Under the pieces are notes generated by a model, which was given only the letters and a program-made list of their open reading frames with translations, did no database searches and was not told the origin of the DNA. A program made the position numbers and the translations under genes. A DNA stretch of 64,000 nt from Psychrobacter cibarius (lineage in GTDB: Bacteria > Pseudomonadota > Gammaproteobacteria > Pseudomonadales > Moraxellaceae), in contig NZ_JABASQ010000008.1 in the NCBI RefSeq assembly GCF_016107535.1, positions 31,449 to 95,448 on the forward strand, written 5' to 3'. This document shows, one piece after another, positions 16,751-24,009 of the stretch (position 1 is its first letter; each line of letters begins with the position of its first letter).

Positions 16751-17296
16751 ATGAAAACTCTACAAAAAACGCTACTTGCACTAGCAGCTGGTTCTTTGTT
16801 AACTGTTGGCGCACAGGCCGCTACTTCTTATAGCAACGGTTACACTGGCCAGCCTTATGTCGGCGTCAAAGTCGGTCAGTTTGATCTAGATATCGACAAT
16901 GCAGATGATCCAACTGCTTATGGTGTCTACGGTGGTTATAACTTCGATCAAAACTTCGGTGTCGAAGCAGAGTATGTAGGTTCAGATGATGCTGATTACA
17001 GAAACGGTGATCTTGATGCCAAAACTTATGGCGCATATGGTACGGCACGCTACCAATTCCCAAATACTGGCTTATACGCTAAAGGTAAGCTAGGGGTTGC
17101 TAAAACTGAAGTAGAAGGTGATTACACTGTCGGTCCAGTTAAAGTTTCGAAATCTAGCAGCGACACAGGTCTTGCTGGTGGTGTAGGTCTTGGTTACTCA
17201 GTGAATCCTAACTTTGGTGTCGAAGCTGAATACTCAATGATGGACAGTGATGTCGATGCCAAGCTACTTACTGTTGGCGCTCAGTTGAAGTTCTAA
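16751..17296 (+). CDS. Small outer-membrane beta-barrel protein (tandem copy 1)
   Basis: A 181-residue exported barrel. Signal peptide MKTLQKTLLALAAGSLLTVGAQA is followed by a mature part of alternating strands: QPYVGVKVGQFDL, AYGVYGGYNFDQNFGVEAEYVG, YGAYGTARYQFPNTGLYAKGKLG and a final strand LLTVGAQLKF ending in the C-terminal Phe used for Bam insertion. This is the eight-stranded OmpA-TM/opacity-like class. The start at 16751 has AAGGAG 7 bases before it. Two further paralogues follow. Role not known: structural, small-solute or adhesion are all possible. Confidence 0.85.
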   Translation: MKTLQKTLLALAAGSLLTVGAQAATSYSNGYTGQPYVGVKVGQFDLDIDNADDPTAYGVYGGYNFDQNFGVEAEYVGSDDADYRNGDLDAKTYGAYGTARYQFPNTGLYAKGKLGVAKTEVEGDYTVGPVKVSKSSSDTGLAGGVGLGYSVNPNFGVEAEYSMMDSDVDAKLLTVGAQLKF

Positions 17297-17407
17297 AGCC
17301 AAAACGATTTATCAGCTAAACGAGTGAGAGAAGATGGCAACAATAATTTTTTCTCCTCCAAATATATTATAGACAAATAATTAAAAATATAACCCTAGGG
17401 GAATACT

Positions 17408-17950
17408 ATGAAAACCTTACAAAAAACGTTACTTGCATTAGCAGCTGGTTCTTTATTAAGCATGGGTGCACAAGCTGCCGTATCTTATGGCAACGGTTAC
17501 ACTGGTCAGCCATACGTTGGTGTAAAAGTCGGTCAGTTTGACCTAGATGTAAACGGTGCTGACAAGCCAACTGCTTATGGTGTCTATGGTGGTTACAACT
17601 TTGATCCTAACTTTGGTATCGAAGCAGAATATGTAGGTTCAGGCGATGCCGATTATTATAACGGTGATATCGATGCCAAGAGCTATGGCGCGTATGGTAC
17701 TTATCGTTATCAGTTCCCAAATACTGCGCTATATGCCAAAGGTAAGCTAGGTGTTGCTAAGACTGAAATCGAAGGTAACTATATCGTTGAAGACTCTAAC
17801 AGAAAAACCATTTCTAACGACGATACCAGCCTTGCAGGTGGTGTAGGCCTTGGTTATTCGGTTAACCCAAACTTCAGTGTTGAAGCTGAATATGACATGT
17901 TAGGTAGCGACGCAGATCTTATGACTGTTGGTGCTCAGCTAAAATTCTAA
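17408..17950 (+). CDS. Small outer-membrane beta-barrel protein (tandem copy 2)
   Basis: A 180-residue paralogue, nearly identical to copy 1 in the signal peptide (MKTLQKTLLALAAGSLL) and in the strands QPYVGVKVGQFDL and YGVYGGYNFDPNFGIEAEYVG; it differs mainly in an extracellular loop around residues 125-145 (EDSNRKTISNDD against VGPVKVSKSSSD). It ends LMTVGAQLKF. AGGGG lies before the start. A strong terminator follows. Loop-restricted divergence is the pattern expected of surface-exposed variation. Confidence 0.85.
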   Translation: MKTLQKTLLALAAGSLLSMGAQAAVSYGNGYTGQPYVGVKVGQFDLDVNGADKPTAYGVYGGYNFDPNFGIEAEYVGSGDADYYNGDIDAKSYGAYGTYRYQFPNTALYAKGKLGVAKTEIEGNYIVEDSNRKTISNDDTSLAGGVGLGYSVNPNFSVEAEYDMLGSDADLMTVGAQLKF

Positions 17951-17975
17951 GTTTTTGATTAGCAGTATGATAGCT

Positions 17976-18006
17976 AAAAAACGCACCCTTCGAGGTGCGT
18001 TTTTTT
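17976..18006 (+). terminator. Terminator after outer-membrane protein copy 2
   Basis: ACGCACC (17981-17987), six-base loop, GGTGCGT (17994-18000), preceded by A6 and followed by T6. Reads well on the plus strand and ends the transcript of copies 1 and 2 before copy 3. Confidence 0.9.
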
Positions 18007-18063
18007 GTACGATAAAAAGCACTGTAAGCGTCATTAAAAAAGAGTGCATTTGAAATAAGGTTC

Positions 18064-18084
18064 TGTCGAATCTCGAATTCGACA
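18064..18084. repeat. Short perfect inverted repeat before barrel copy 3
   Basis: TGTCGAAT (18064-18071) and ATTCGACA (18077-18084), separated by five bases. It lies 75 bp before the third barrel gene and has no T-tract, so an operator is more likely than a terminator. The regulator is unknown. Confidence 0.45.
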
Positions 18085-18158
18085 ATAGTTCAGCTAACTT
18101 ATATGCTCTGTTATTTTCATTCAGATGGTATTTTTAGTTTTATTTAACAGGAAGATAT

Positions 18159-18707
18159 ATGAATACTTTACAAAAAGCTTTGATCGCCCTATCAGTTGGC
18201 TCTTTATTGAGTGTCAGCGCGCAAGCGGCAGTTAACTATGCAGGTCAGCCGTATGTTGGCGTAAAAGCTGGTAAGTTCATGGTAGATGCTGATGATCTAG
18301 ATGATCCTACTGCTTATGGTATTTATGCTGGTTATAACTTTGATCCTAACTTTGGTGCTGAAGTTGAATATGTAGGCTCTAGTGACACTGATATTGATAC
18401 AGGTACCAGACTTCTTAAGGGTGAATATGACCTTAAAACTTATGGTGCTTATGGTACTTACCGTTATCAATTCCCTAATACTGGTTTATATGCCAAAGGT
18501 AAGTTAGGGTTTGCTAAAGCTGAGATTGATGCTTCTTTAAGTGACGTACTTGGAAACACTATTAGTGAAAGCGATAGCGATAGTGGTGTTGCTGGTGGTA
18601 TTGGTTTGGGTTATAACTTTAATCCTAGCATGAGCGTCGAAGCTGAATATGATTATGTTGCTGAAGATATTACTCTATTGACTTTAGGTGCTCACATTAA
18701 GTTTTAA
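18159..18707 (+). CDS. Small outer-membrane beta-barrel protein (tandem copy 3)
   Basis: A 182-residue third paralogue, more diverged: signal peptide MNTLQKALIALSVGSLLSVSAQA, strands QPYVGVKAGKFMVD, YGIYAGYNFDPNFGAEVEYVG and YGAYGTYRYQFPNTGLYAKGKLG, and C-terminal LLTLGAHIKF. Loops are longer and more acidic than in copies 1 and 2. AGGAAG precedes the start. It has its own upstream region with an inverted repeat and its own terminator, so it can be expressed apart from copies 1 and 2. Confidence 0.85.
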   Translation: MNTLQKALIALSVGSLLSVSAQAAVNYAGQPYVGVKAGKFMVDADDLDDPTAYGIYAGYNFDPNFGAEVEYVGSSDTDIDTGTRLLKGEYDLKTYGAYGTYRYQFPNTGLYAKGKLGFAKAEIDASLSDVLGNTISESDSDSGVAGGIGLGYNFNPSMSVEAEYDYVAEDITLLTLGAHIKF

Positions 18708-18725
18708 TAAGTTGATTAAAGAAAA

Positions 18726-18757
18726 AAGAAACGATCGCTTTGGCGGTCGTTTTTTTA
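18726..18757 (+). terminator. Terminator after outer-membrane protein copy 3
   Basis: ACGATCGC (18731-18738), loop TTTG-sized, GCGGTCGT to 18750 with one G-T pair, then T6. Confidence 0.85.
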
Positions 18758-18891
18758 TGCTCTAAGTTTTAATATGTGCTTCTCATATTTTTCGAAGTAT
18801 ACACATCATATATTGATGATTTTTAAGAAATTATTAACACCAAAAATGTGCTACATTAAAAGTTAGAATGATAAAGAGAGGGAATGTAGTG

Positions 18892-19389
18892 ATGATGGAG
18901 ATGCTGTGGATGATTGAACCTTGGCACTGGTTAGTCTTAGGTTTTATATTGCTGATCATTGAGATGTTTGTGCCGACATTCGCCAGCCTTTGGTTTGGTG
19001 CCGCTGCCATCATCGTTGCCGCGCTTTCGTGGCTATTGCCTATTTCTGTCTCTGTGCAAATTATTATTTGGTTGGTGCTTTCTGCCATATTCTTACTGGC
19101 ATGGTTCAAGTTTATTAAACCCTTATCAGTAGATCGCACCAAAGCAGGCTTGGGTGGTAGTGTTATCGTTGGTGAAACTGGCATGATTATCGTCCAGCCG
19201 CAGCCAGATAGAGCGGGCACTGTCAGATTCAGTGTTCCTATTGTTGGAGCAGCGGAGTGGATGTGCCGCACTACGGGTGAGCCGGTGGCGGTCGGCGATC
19301 GAGTGGTGGTGACTGATATTGTCGGTAATGAGCTGATTGTGAGCAGTATGAAATCGCAGGCAGCGATTAATAAAGACATGCAATTATAA
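18892..19389 (+). CDS. NfeD-family membrane protein (YbbK-like)
   Basis: A 165-residue NfeD short form: transmembrane segments at about residues 8-30, 36-55 and 60-78 followed by an OB-fold domain with GLGGSVIVGETGMI, GTVRFSVPIVGAAEW and VAVGDRVVVTDIVGNELIV. Such proteins partner SPFH proteins, encoded by the next gene 15 bp away, in membrane quality control or microdomain scaffolding. The start at 18892 follows the purine-rich GAGAGGGA; an upstream ATG at 18868 is in frame but would place that Shine-Dalgarno inside the gene. Confidence 0.88.
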   Translation: MMEMLWMIEPWHWLVLGFILLIIEMFVPTFASLWFGAAAIIVAALSWLLPISVSVQIIIWLVLSAIFLLAWFKFIKPLSVDRTKAGLGGSVIVGETGMIIVQPQPDRAGTVRFSVPIVGAAEWMCRTTGEPVAVGDRVVVTDIVGNELIVSSMKSQAAINKDMQL

Positions 19390-19404
19390 TAATAGGGAAG
19401 AATT

Positions 19405-20265
19405 ATGGAAAGCTTCAGCATTGTCATGGTGGTTTTGGTTGCACTGGTTGTCTTTACGGTTTTCAAAGGCGTTCGAATCGTGCCGCAAGGCTATAAGTGG
19501 GTGGTGCAGCGATTGGGCAAATATAGCCAAACACTAGAGCCGGGTCTCAACCTTATTATTCCTTTCGTTGATAATGTTGCTTATAAAGTGACGACCAAAG
19601 ACATTGTTCTTGATATTCCCTCACAAGAGGTCATTACGCGAGACAACGTTGTTATTATTGCCAATGCCGTGGCTTATATAAATATCGTGCGCCCAGATAA
19701 GGCTGTTTATGGTATTGAAGATTATGAATATGGTATTCGTAATCTGGTGCAGACGTCACTACGTTCAATTATCGGTGAGATGGATCTTGATAGTGCATTG
19801 TCTAGCCGTGATGAAATCAAAATGAAGCTAAAGCATGCGATATCAGAAGATATTGCGGACTGGGGTATCACCCTAAAGACAGTAGAAATTCAAGATATTA
19901 ATCCATCGCAAACGATGCAAGCATCAATGGAAGAGCAGGCGGCGGCAGAGCGTCTGCGCCGTGCGACAGTGACTCGTGCTGATGGTCAAAAGCAAGCGGC
20001 TATCTTAGAGGCAGATGGACGTTTAGAGGCGTCACGTCGTGATGCCGAAGCACAAGTGGTATTGGCGAGAGGTTCTGAAGAATCTATTCGCTTGATTACT
20101 AATGCAATGGGCGATGAAGAAATGCCTATTGTCTACTTACTTGGTGAGCAATATATTAAGGCGATTCGTGAGCTGGCAGAGTCTGACAATGCAAAAATGG
20201 TGGTATTACCTGCTGATATTTTAAGTACCATCAAAGGTATGGTGGGTGACAAGCTTAAGGTTTAA
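19405..20265 (+). CDS. SPFH/stomatin-family membrane protein (QmcA-like)
   Basis: A 286-residue protein with one N-terminal membrane segment (SIVMVVLVALVVFTVF), the SPFH domain starting VRIVPQGYKWVVQRLGKYSQ-like text (core PQGYKWVVQRLGKY), and a coiled-coil rich in Ala/Glu/Arg (AAAERLRRATVTRADGQKQ, about 185-205). This is the stomatin-like/paraslipin type that forms large cage-like oligomers on the membrane surface and is usually encoded beside an NfeD gene, as here. In E. coli the equivalents are QmcA and YbbK. The start has GGGAAG upstream. Confidence 0.92.
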   Translation: MESFSIVMVVLVALVVFTVFKGVRIVPQGYKWVVQRLGKYSQTLEPGLNLIIPFVDNVAYKVTTKDIVLDIPSQEVITRDNVVIIANAVAYINIVRPDKAVYGIEDYEYGIRNLVQTSLRSIIGEMDLDSALSSRDEIKMKLKHAISEDIADWGITLKTVEIQDINPSQTMQASMEEQAAAERLRRATVTRADGQKQAAILEADGRLEASRRDAEAQVVLARGSEESIRLITNAMGDEEMPIVYLLGEQYIKAIRELAESDNAKMVVLPADILSTIKGMVGDKLKV

Positions 20266-20429
20266 TAAATAATGTGTAGCCATGTGTTATAGCATTAATG
20301 TTTAAAATGGTCAGTGAGCTTATTAGGCGCTGGCTATTTTTTCGACTGTCAATTGTACTGAATGCTACATCTAATAAATTACTCATATGGTTCGTTTAAC
20401 AAGAATAAAATATATATCAGGGATAAAAA

Positions 20430-21821
20430 ATGACGATACAAAATATTAATACAGAAGTTATTCAAATAAAAGACTTTATCCAAGGCACGGCACTGCCTTA
20501 TACCGTGCTCGATGATACGCATATCAATGCTGCGTATCCTGAGAGGAAGTTTGAGATTAGAGGGGGTGGTTTTGGCTCAGATGCAGCGGCTCATCCAACC
20601 AATGCCAAGCAATTTTATGTGCTCACTGATCGCGGTCCCAATGCGGATTTCGAAGGTAGTGCAGGCAAGGGTAAACAGTTTTTAGTACCTGACTATACAC
20701 CGCGCATCGGATTGTTTGAGCTACAAGCAACTGAGCAAATTATTAAGATCAAAGAGATACTGCTAAAAGACGCAAATGGTAATCCTATCTCTGGGCTACC
20801 GAATCCACAAGCACTCGGCGGAACTAATGAAGTCCCTTACGATGTCGACGGTCAGCCGATGACCATGAATCCCAACCTACCTTTTGATGCAGTGACCAAT
20901 CCTATCAAAAACGATCTCAATGGTTTAGATCCTGAAGGACTTGCTGCGCTCACAGATGGCAGTTTTTGGATCAGTGATGAGTATGGTCCTCATTTGGTTC
21001 ATTATAATGCGCAGGGGGTGGAGATTGAGCGTATCAATGCCTTTGCGAGCGATCAGCGCAATAATGTAATTGTTAATGGTCAGCCGATTTTACTACCAGC
21101 AGAATTTACCAAACGTCGTGCAAATCGCGGTATGGAAGCATTAACGATTACTCCAGATCAGAGCACACTGGTGGGTATTATGGAGTCTTCTATGGACAAC
21201 CCTGATCAGTCAGGTCGTGTCTCTAGTTTGACGCGCATCGTCACTATCAATCTATACTCTGGTCAAATAGCACAGTATTTGTATCGTCTCGATCATGCTC
21301 ATCATGTGACTTCGGGTATCGTTGCGATTAACAATCACGAGTTTTATTTGATTGAACATGATCGCAAGTTTCCGCTGCAAGACAAGTCTGCGCAAAAGCT
21401 CATTTATAAAATTGATTTCTCGCAGGCGACTGATATTGAGAATATTTTAAATACAGATAATATCAAGCAAGATCATGTATTGGGTTTAACGATCAATGGA
21501 CAAACGCTTGAGCAGCTTATTGCAGCCGATGAAAAAAATTGGCAATTGCTTAAGGAACTGGCAATCAAGCCAGTCAAGAAAACCTTGGTGGTCGACGTTC
21601 TCGCGACTGTAGAGTATCCGCATGATAAGTTAGAAGGTTTGTGGTTGCGTCAAGATGGCTCATTGGGTCTACTAAACGACGATGACTTTGCAATGACGGA
21701 TTCAATGATTGCCAACGCTAAAAGCACAATCGAGCAGAAATATTTGGACAGTGAAAAAACAATAGAAGATGCAAATAGGCTATATATGGTGATGCCTTCT
21801 GAATGTGGTGATGGCTACTGA
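20430..21821 (+). CDS. Esterase-like phytase-family protein (PF13449 type)
   Basis: A 463-residue protein resembling the esterase-like domain of the phytase superfamily, probably a beta-propeller: FYVLTDRGPNADF (about 70-82), GLDPEGLAALTDGSFWISDEYGPHLV (core DPEGLAALTDGSFWISDEYG, about 168-188), NRGMEALTI and HDRKFPLQDKSAQ. No signal peptide is visible at this start, which is unusual because many relatives are exported; AGGGAT precedes the ATG and no upstream in-frame start fits. Substrate unknown. A MITE follows the stop within ten bases. Confidence 0.8.
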   Translation: MTIQNINTEVIQIKDFIQGTALPYTVLDDTHINAAYPERKFEIRGGGFGSDAAAHPTNAKQFYVLTDRGPNADFEGSAGKGKQFLVPDYTPRIGLFELQATEQIIKIKEILLKDANGNPISGLPNPQALGGTNEVPYDVDGQPMTMNPNLPFDAVTNPIKNDLNGLDPEGLAALTDGSFWISDEYGPHLVHYNAQGVEIERINAFASDQRNNVIVNGQPILLPAEFTKRRANRGMEALTITPDQSTLVGIMESSMDNPDQSGRVSSLTRIVTINLYSGQIAQYLYRLDHAHHVTSGIVAINNHEFYLIEHDRKFPLQDKSAQKLIYKIDFSQATDIENILNTDNIKQDHVLGLTINGQTLEQLIAADEKNWQLLKELAIKPVKKTLVVDVLATVEYPHDKLEGLWLRQDGSLGLLNDDDFAMTDSMIANAKSTIEQKYLDSEKTIEDANRLYMVMPSECGDGY

Positions 21822-21829
21822 GTAGGCTA

Positions 21830-21998
21830 GGGCATGTCCTCAATTCAATTGATCATATCTAAACGGGCTAAAAATGGCTAAATTTTGCCAAACATCGTTA
21901 AATAGCTGGTTAATATCCCGATATTATCTGCGCTATTTTCCTCGTTTGACTGCAATTTATCTCATTTTTATCACCATTTTTGAAATGAGGACACGCCC
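21830..21998 (+). mobile_element. MITE-like element, 169 bp
   Basis: Terminal inverted repeats GGGCATGTCCTCA (left) and TGAGGACACGCCC (right, one mismatch), flanked by TA at 21828-21829 and 21999-22000. Very similar throughout to the element at 31343, including the central hairpin TAATATC-CC-GATATTA (21911-21926). It begins 8 bp after the stop of the phytase-like gene. A short open frame inside and beyond it is not coding. Confidence 0.9.
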
Positions 21999-22040
21999 TA
22001 GAGGTATTTTTTGTCAATCATCAGCTTTATTAAACACCAT

Positions 22041-22069
22041 AAAAAAGACCTCGATTAAGGTCTTTTTTA
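22041..22069. terminator. Bidirectional terminator before hemN 3' end
   Basis: AAAAAAGACCT (22041-22051), six-base loop, AGGTCTTTTTT (22058-22068): an 11-bp perfect stem with A and T tracts on both sides. It serves the phytase-like gene from the left and hemN from the right. Confidence 0.9.
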
Positions 22070-22099
22070 TGACTGCTTTTAATGTATGGAATCACTCAA

Positions 22100-23641
22100 T
22101 CAAATAACTTTTGAGAAACGATTCTTATGTTTTTTCTCAAGATACTCATCAAATACCATGGCGACGTTACGACCTAACAATCGACCTTTTGGTAGCACGC
22201 GAATGCCAGCCGCGTCCATATCGATGAGCTTGTCTTCTTGCATGGCGCCAAGCTGTTGAATCTCATTGATAAAGTAAGTGATGGCATCGATACCAAATTT
22301 TTGATTGACGTCTTTAAAGTCGATATAGTCGTGACAGAGTAGATTCATAATCACATATTCACGCAAGCGATCTTTGATAGATGTTTTGATGACTTTTACT
22401 GCAGGCATGGCAGCCGAGTTACTTTGTGCAGCATCGATGCTCGCTTGATAAACTGATAAATCTGTATCATTTTGCAAAATATAGCGGGTATTGGCATTGG
22501 CAATTTGACTGATAGAGGAGACGCCGAAGCCCAATAAATCACAATCGCCCATGATGGTATAACCTTGAAAGTTACGATGCAGTTTGCCCTCACGCTGCGC
22601 CACGGCTAATTCATCATCAGGCTTGGCGAAGTGATCAATACCGATATATTGATAGCCAGCTTCGGTCAGCGTATTGATGGTATTGCCAAGCATCGTCAGC
22701 TTGGCTGCTGGGTCTGGCAAATCGGCTTCTTTAATCTGGCGCTGGGCCTTAAAACGTTCTGGCAAGTGTGCGTAATTAAATACTGACAAGCGATCCGGCG
22801 ACATCTCGATGATACGGCGTACCGTTTTTTCCAAGGTTACGGGTGTTTGATGCGGCAAACCATAAATTAGGTCGATATTGATAGAGTGAAAACCTAGATC
22901 ACGCGCCTCATTTAACACATTTTCAATGAGCTCTGCTGAATGTACACGGTTGACGGCGATTTGTACCGTTTCATCGAGGTCTTGTACGCCTAAACTGACA
23001 CGGTTAAAGCCAAGGTTACGCAATACTTTTAACGTCTCGCCACTCAGCTCACGTGGGTCAATTTCAATAGAGTAATCGCCTTTGTCTTCAGGTAAGAATT
23101 CAAACTGAGTTTGTAAAAACTCCCACAGTTGAACCATTTCTTCATCACGCAAAAATGTTGGCGTACCCCCACCCAAATGCAGCTGTTTAACGAGGGGTTT
23201 GCTACTACCTTCTGGGACAGGTAGCAGGCGGCGTTTGTGCTTAATCTCAGCGATTACATACTGCAAATAATCGCCTGAGTCGCTATTTTTCTTGGTGATA
23301 ATTTTATTACAAGCGCAGTAATAGCAGAGGTGACGACAGAATGGAATATGAAAATATAAAGACAGTGGTGCACGAGCTTCACGGTTCTGAAGAATCTTTG
23401 CCTCAAGACCATCAGAGATGGGTGAGAACTCTAAGGCGGTCGGATAGGAGGTATAACGTGGTCCTGAACGATTGTATTTATTAATAATAGCTTCATCAAA
23501 GGCAGGTAGCTGCTTACTCATCATACTGCCACGCGTACTGGCATAAGGACTTTCTGATTGCATAACAGGGCGTGTCGTGGTCGGTTGCTCTCCTGCACGA
23601 TTGTAAGGTTGCTGAGTATTTGATTCTGAATGTTCTGTCAT
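22100..23641 (-). CDS. hemN: Oxygen-independent coproporphyrinogen III oxidase HemN
   Basis: A radical-SAM enzyme that decarboxylates coproporphyrinogen III to protoporphyrinogen IX without oxygen in heme synthesis. The [4Fe-4S]-binding CX3CX2C is C102-C106-C109 in HIPFCRHLCYYCACN, with the extra cysteine found in HemN after it. Also seen: LHLGGGTPTFL, IEIDPRE, GVQDLDETVQ and INIDLIYGLPHQT. At 513 residues it carries about 45 more N-terminal residues than the E. coli protein, low-complexity in sequence, but GAGGAG precedes this ATG at ideal spacing, so the extension is supported. No FNR box was found upstream. Confidence 0.95.
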   Translation of the reverse strand: MTEHSESNTQQPYNRAGEQPTTTRPVMQSESPYASTRGSMMSKQLPAFDEAIINKYNRSGPRYTSYPTALEFSPISDGLEAKILQNREARAPLSLYFHIPFCRHLCYYCACNKIITKKNSDSGDYLQYVIAEIKHKRRLLPVPEGSSKPLVKQLHLGGGTPTFLRDEEMVQLWEFLQTQFEFLPEDKGDYSIEIDPRELSGETLKVLRNLGFNRVSLGVQDLDETVQIAVNRVHSAELIENVLNEARDLGFHSINIDLIYGLPHQTPVTLEKTVRRIIEMSPDRLSVFNYAHLPERFKAQRQIKEADLPDPAAKLTMLGNTINTLTEAGYQYIGIDHFAKPDDELAVAQREGKLHRNFQGYTIMGDCDLLGFGVSSISQIANANTRYILQNDTDLSVYQASIDAAQSNSAAMPAVKVIKTSIKDRLREYVIMNLLCHDYIDFKDVNQKFGIDAITYFINEIQQLGAMQEDKLIDMDAAGIRVLPKGRLLGRNVAMVFDEYLEKKHKNRFSKVI

Positions 23642-23903
23642 GCGGTACTCCTCGTTTTGACCTTGAGTATTACTGTTCTTACATCTCTAACGACCAAATA
23701 TCTGAAAGCCAGTAGGTGTTTGATAGATGGTTAATAACCATAATAATTTTATTATCAATAATAATTTTCACAGCGCTATCTGCTGCTAAATTTATAGCCA
23801 TGAATAAGCACTAGTATAACAAATCCTTGTTTGCAGTGGGGTGGTCGGCGAGTTTTCTTAATAATGAATCGACGATCTGCACACAGGCTGCTTCCATAAA
23901 GTA
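23642..23903. other. hemN upstream region
   Basis: No coding frame. AT-rich, with the palindrome TTATTATCAATAATAA (23749-23764; only the centre departs from symmetry) and GGTTAATAACC (23729-23739). Either could be an operator for hemN; neither matches FNR or Fur consensus. Confidence 0.35.
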
Positions 23904-23936
23904 AAAAAGACCTCAGCATATATCTGAGGTCTTTTT
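23904..23936 (-). terminator. Terminator of the penicillin-acylase homologue
   Basis: A 13-bp stem AAAAAGACCTCAG (23904-23916) with its complement at 23924-23936 and a seven-base loop. On the minus strand it ends in a T5 tract; it lies just beyond the tandem repeats that follow the acylase stop. Confidence 0.88.
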
Positions 23937-24000
23937 ATCACTAATTTAAGTTATCACTAATTTAAGTTATCACTAATTTAAGTTATCACTAATTTAAGTT
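23937..24000 (-). repeat. Four perfect 16-bp tandem repeats after the acylase gene
   Basis: ATCACTAATTTAAGTT is repeated four times without error, filling the space between the acylase stop (24010) and its terminator. The perfect identity indicates recent expansion by slippage or that copies are kept equal. Confidence 0.95.
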
Positions 24001-24009
24001 ACGTCAAAC

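Noticed and set aside
18834..19466. Long minus-strand open frame opposite the NfeD and SPFH genes
   Set aside because: Thr/Ser/Ile-rich shadow of two well-supported genes, without domain or start signal.
21874..22107. 77-residue plus-strand open frame after the phytase-like gene
   Set aside because: It runs through the MITE and a terminator; the homologous MITE at 31343 does not preserve it.
23701..23770. AT-rich palindromes upstream of hemN as FNR or Fur boxes
   Set aside because: No TTGAT-N4-ATCAA and no convincing Fur 19-mer; left as an unspecific palindrome.
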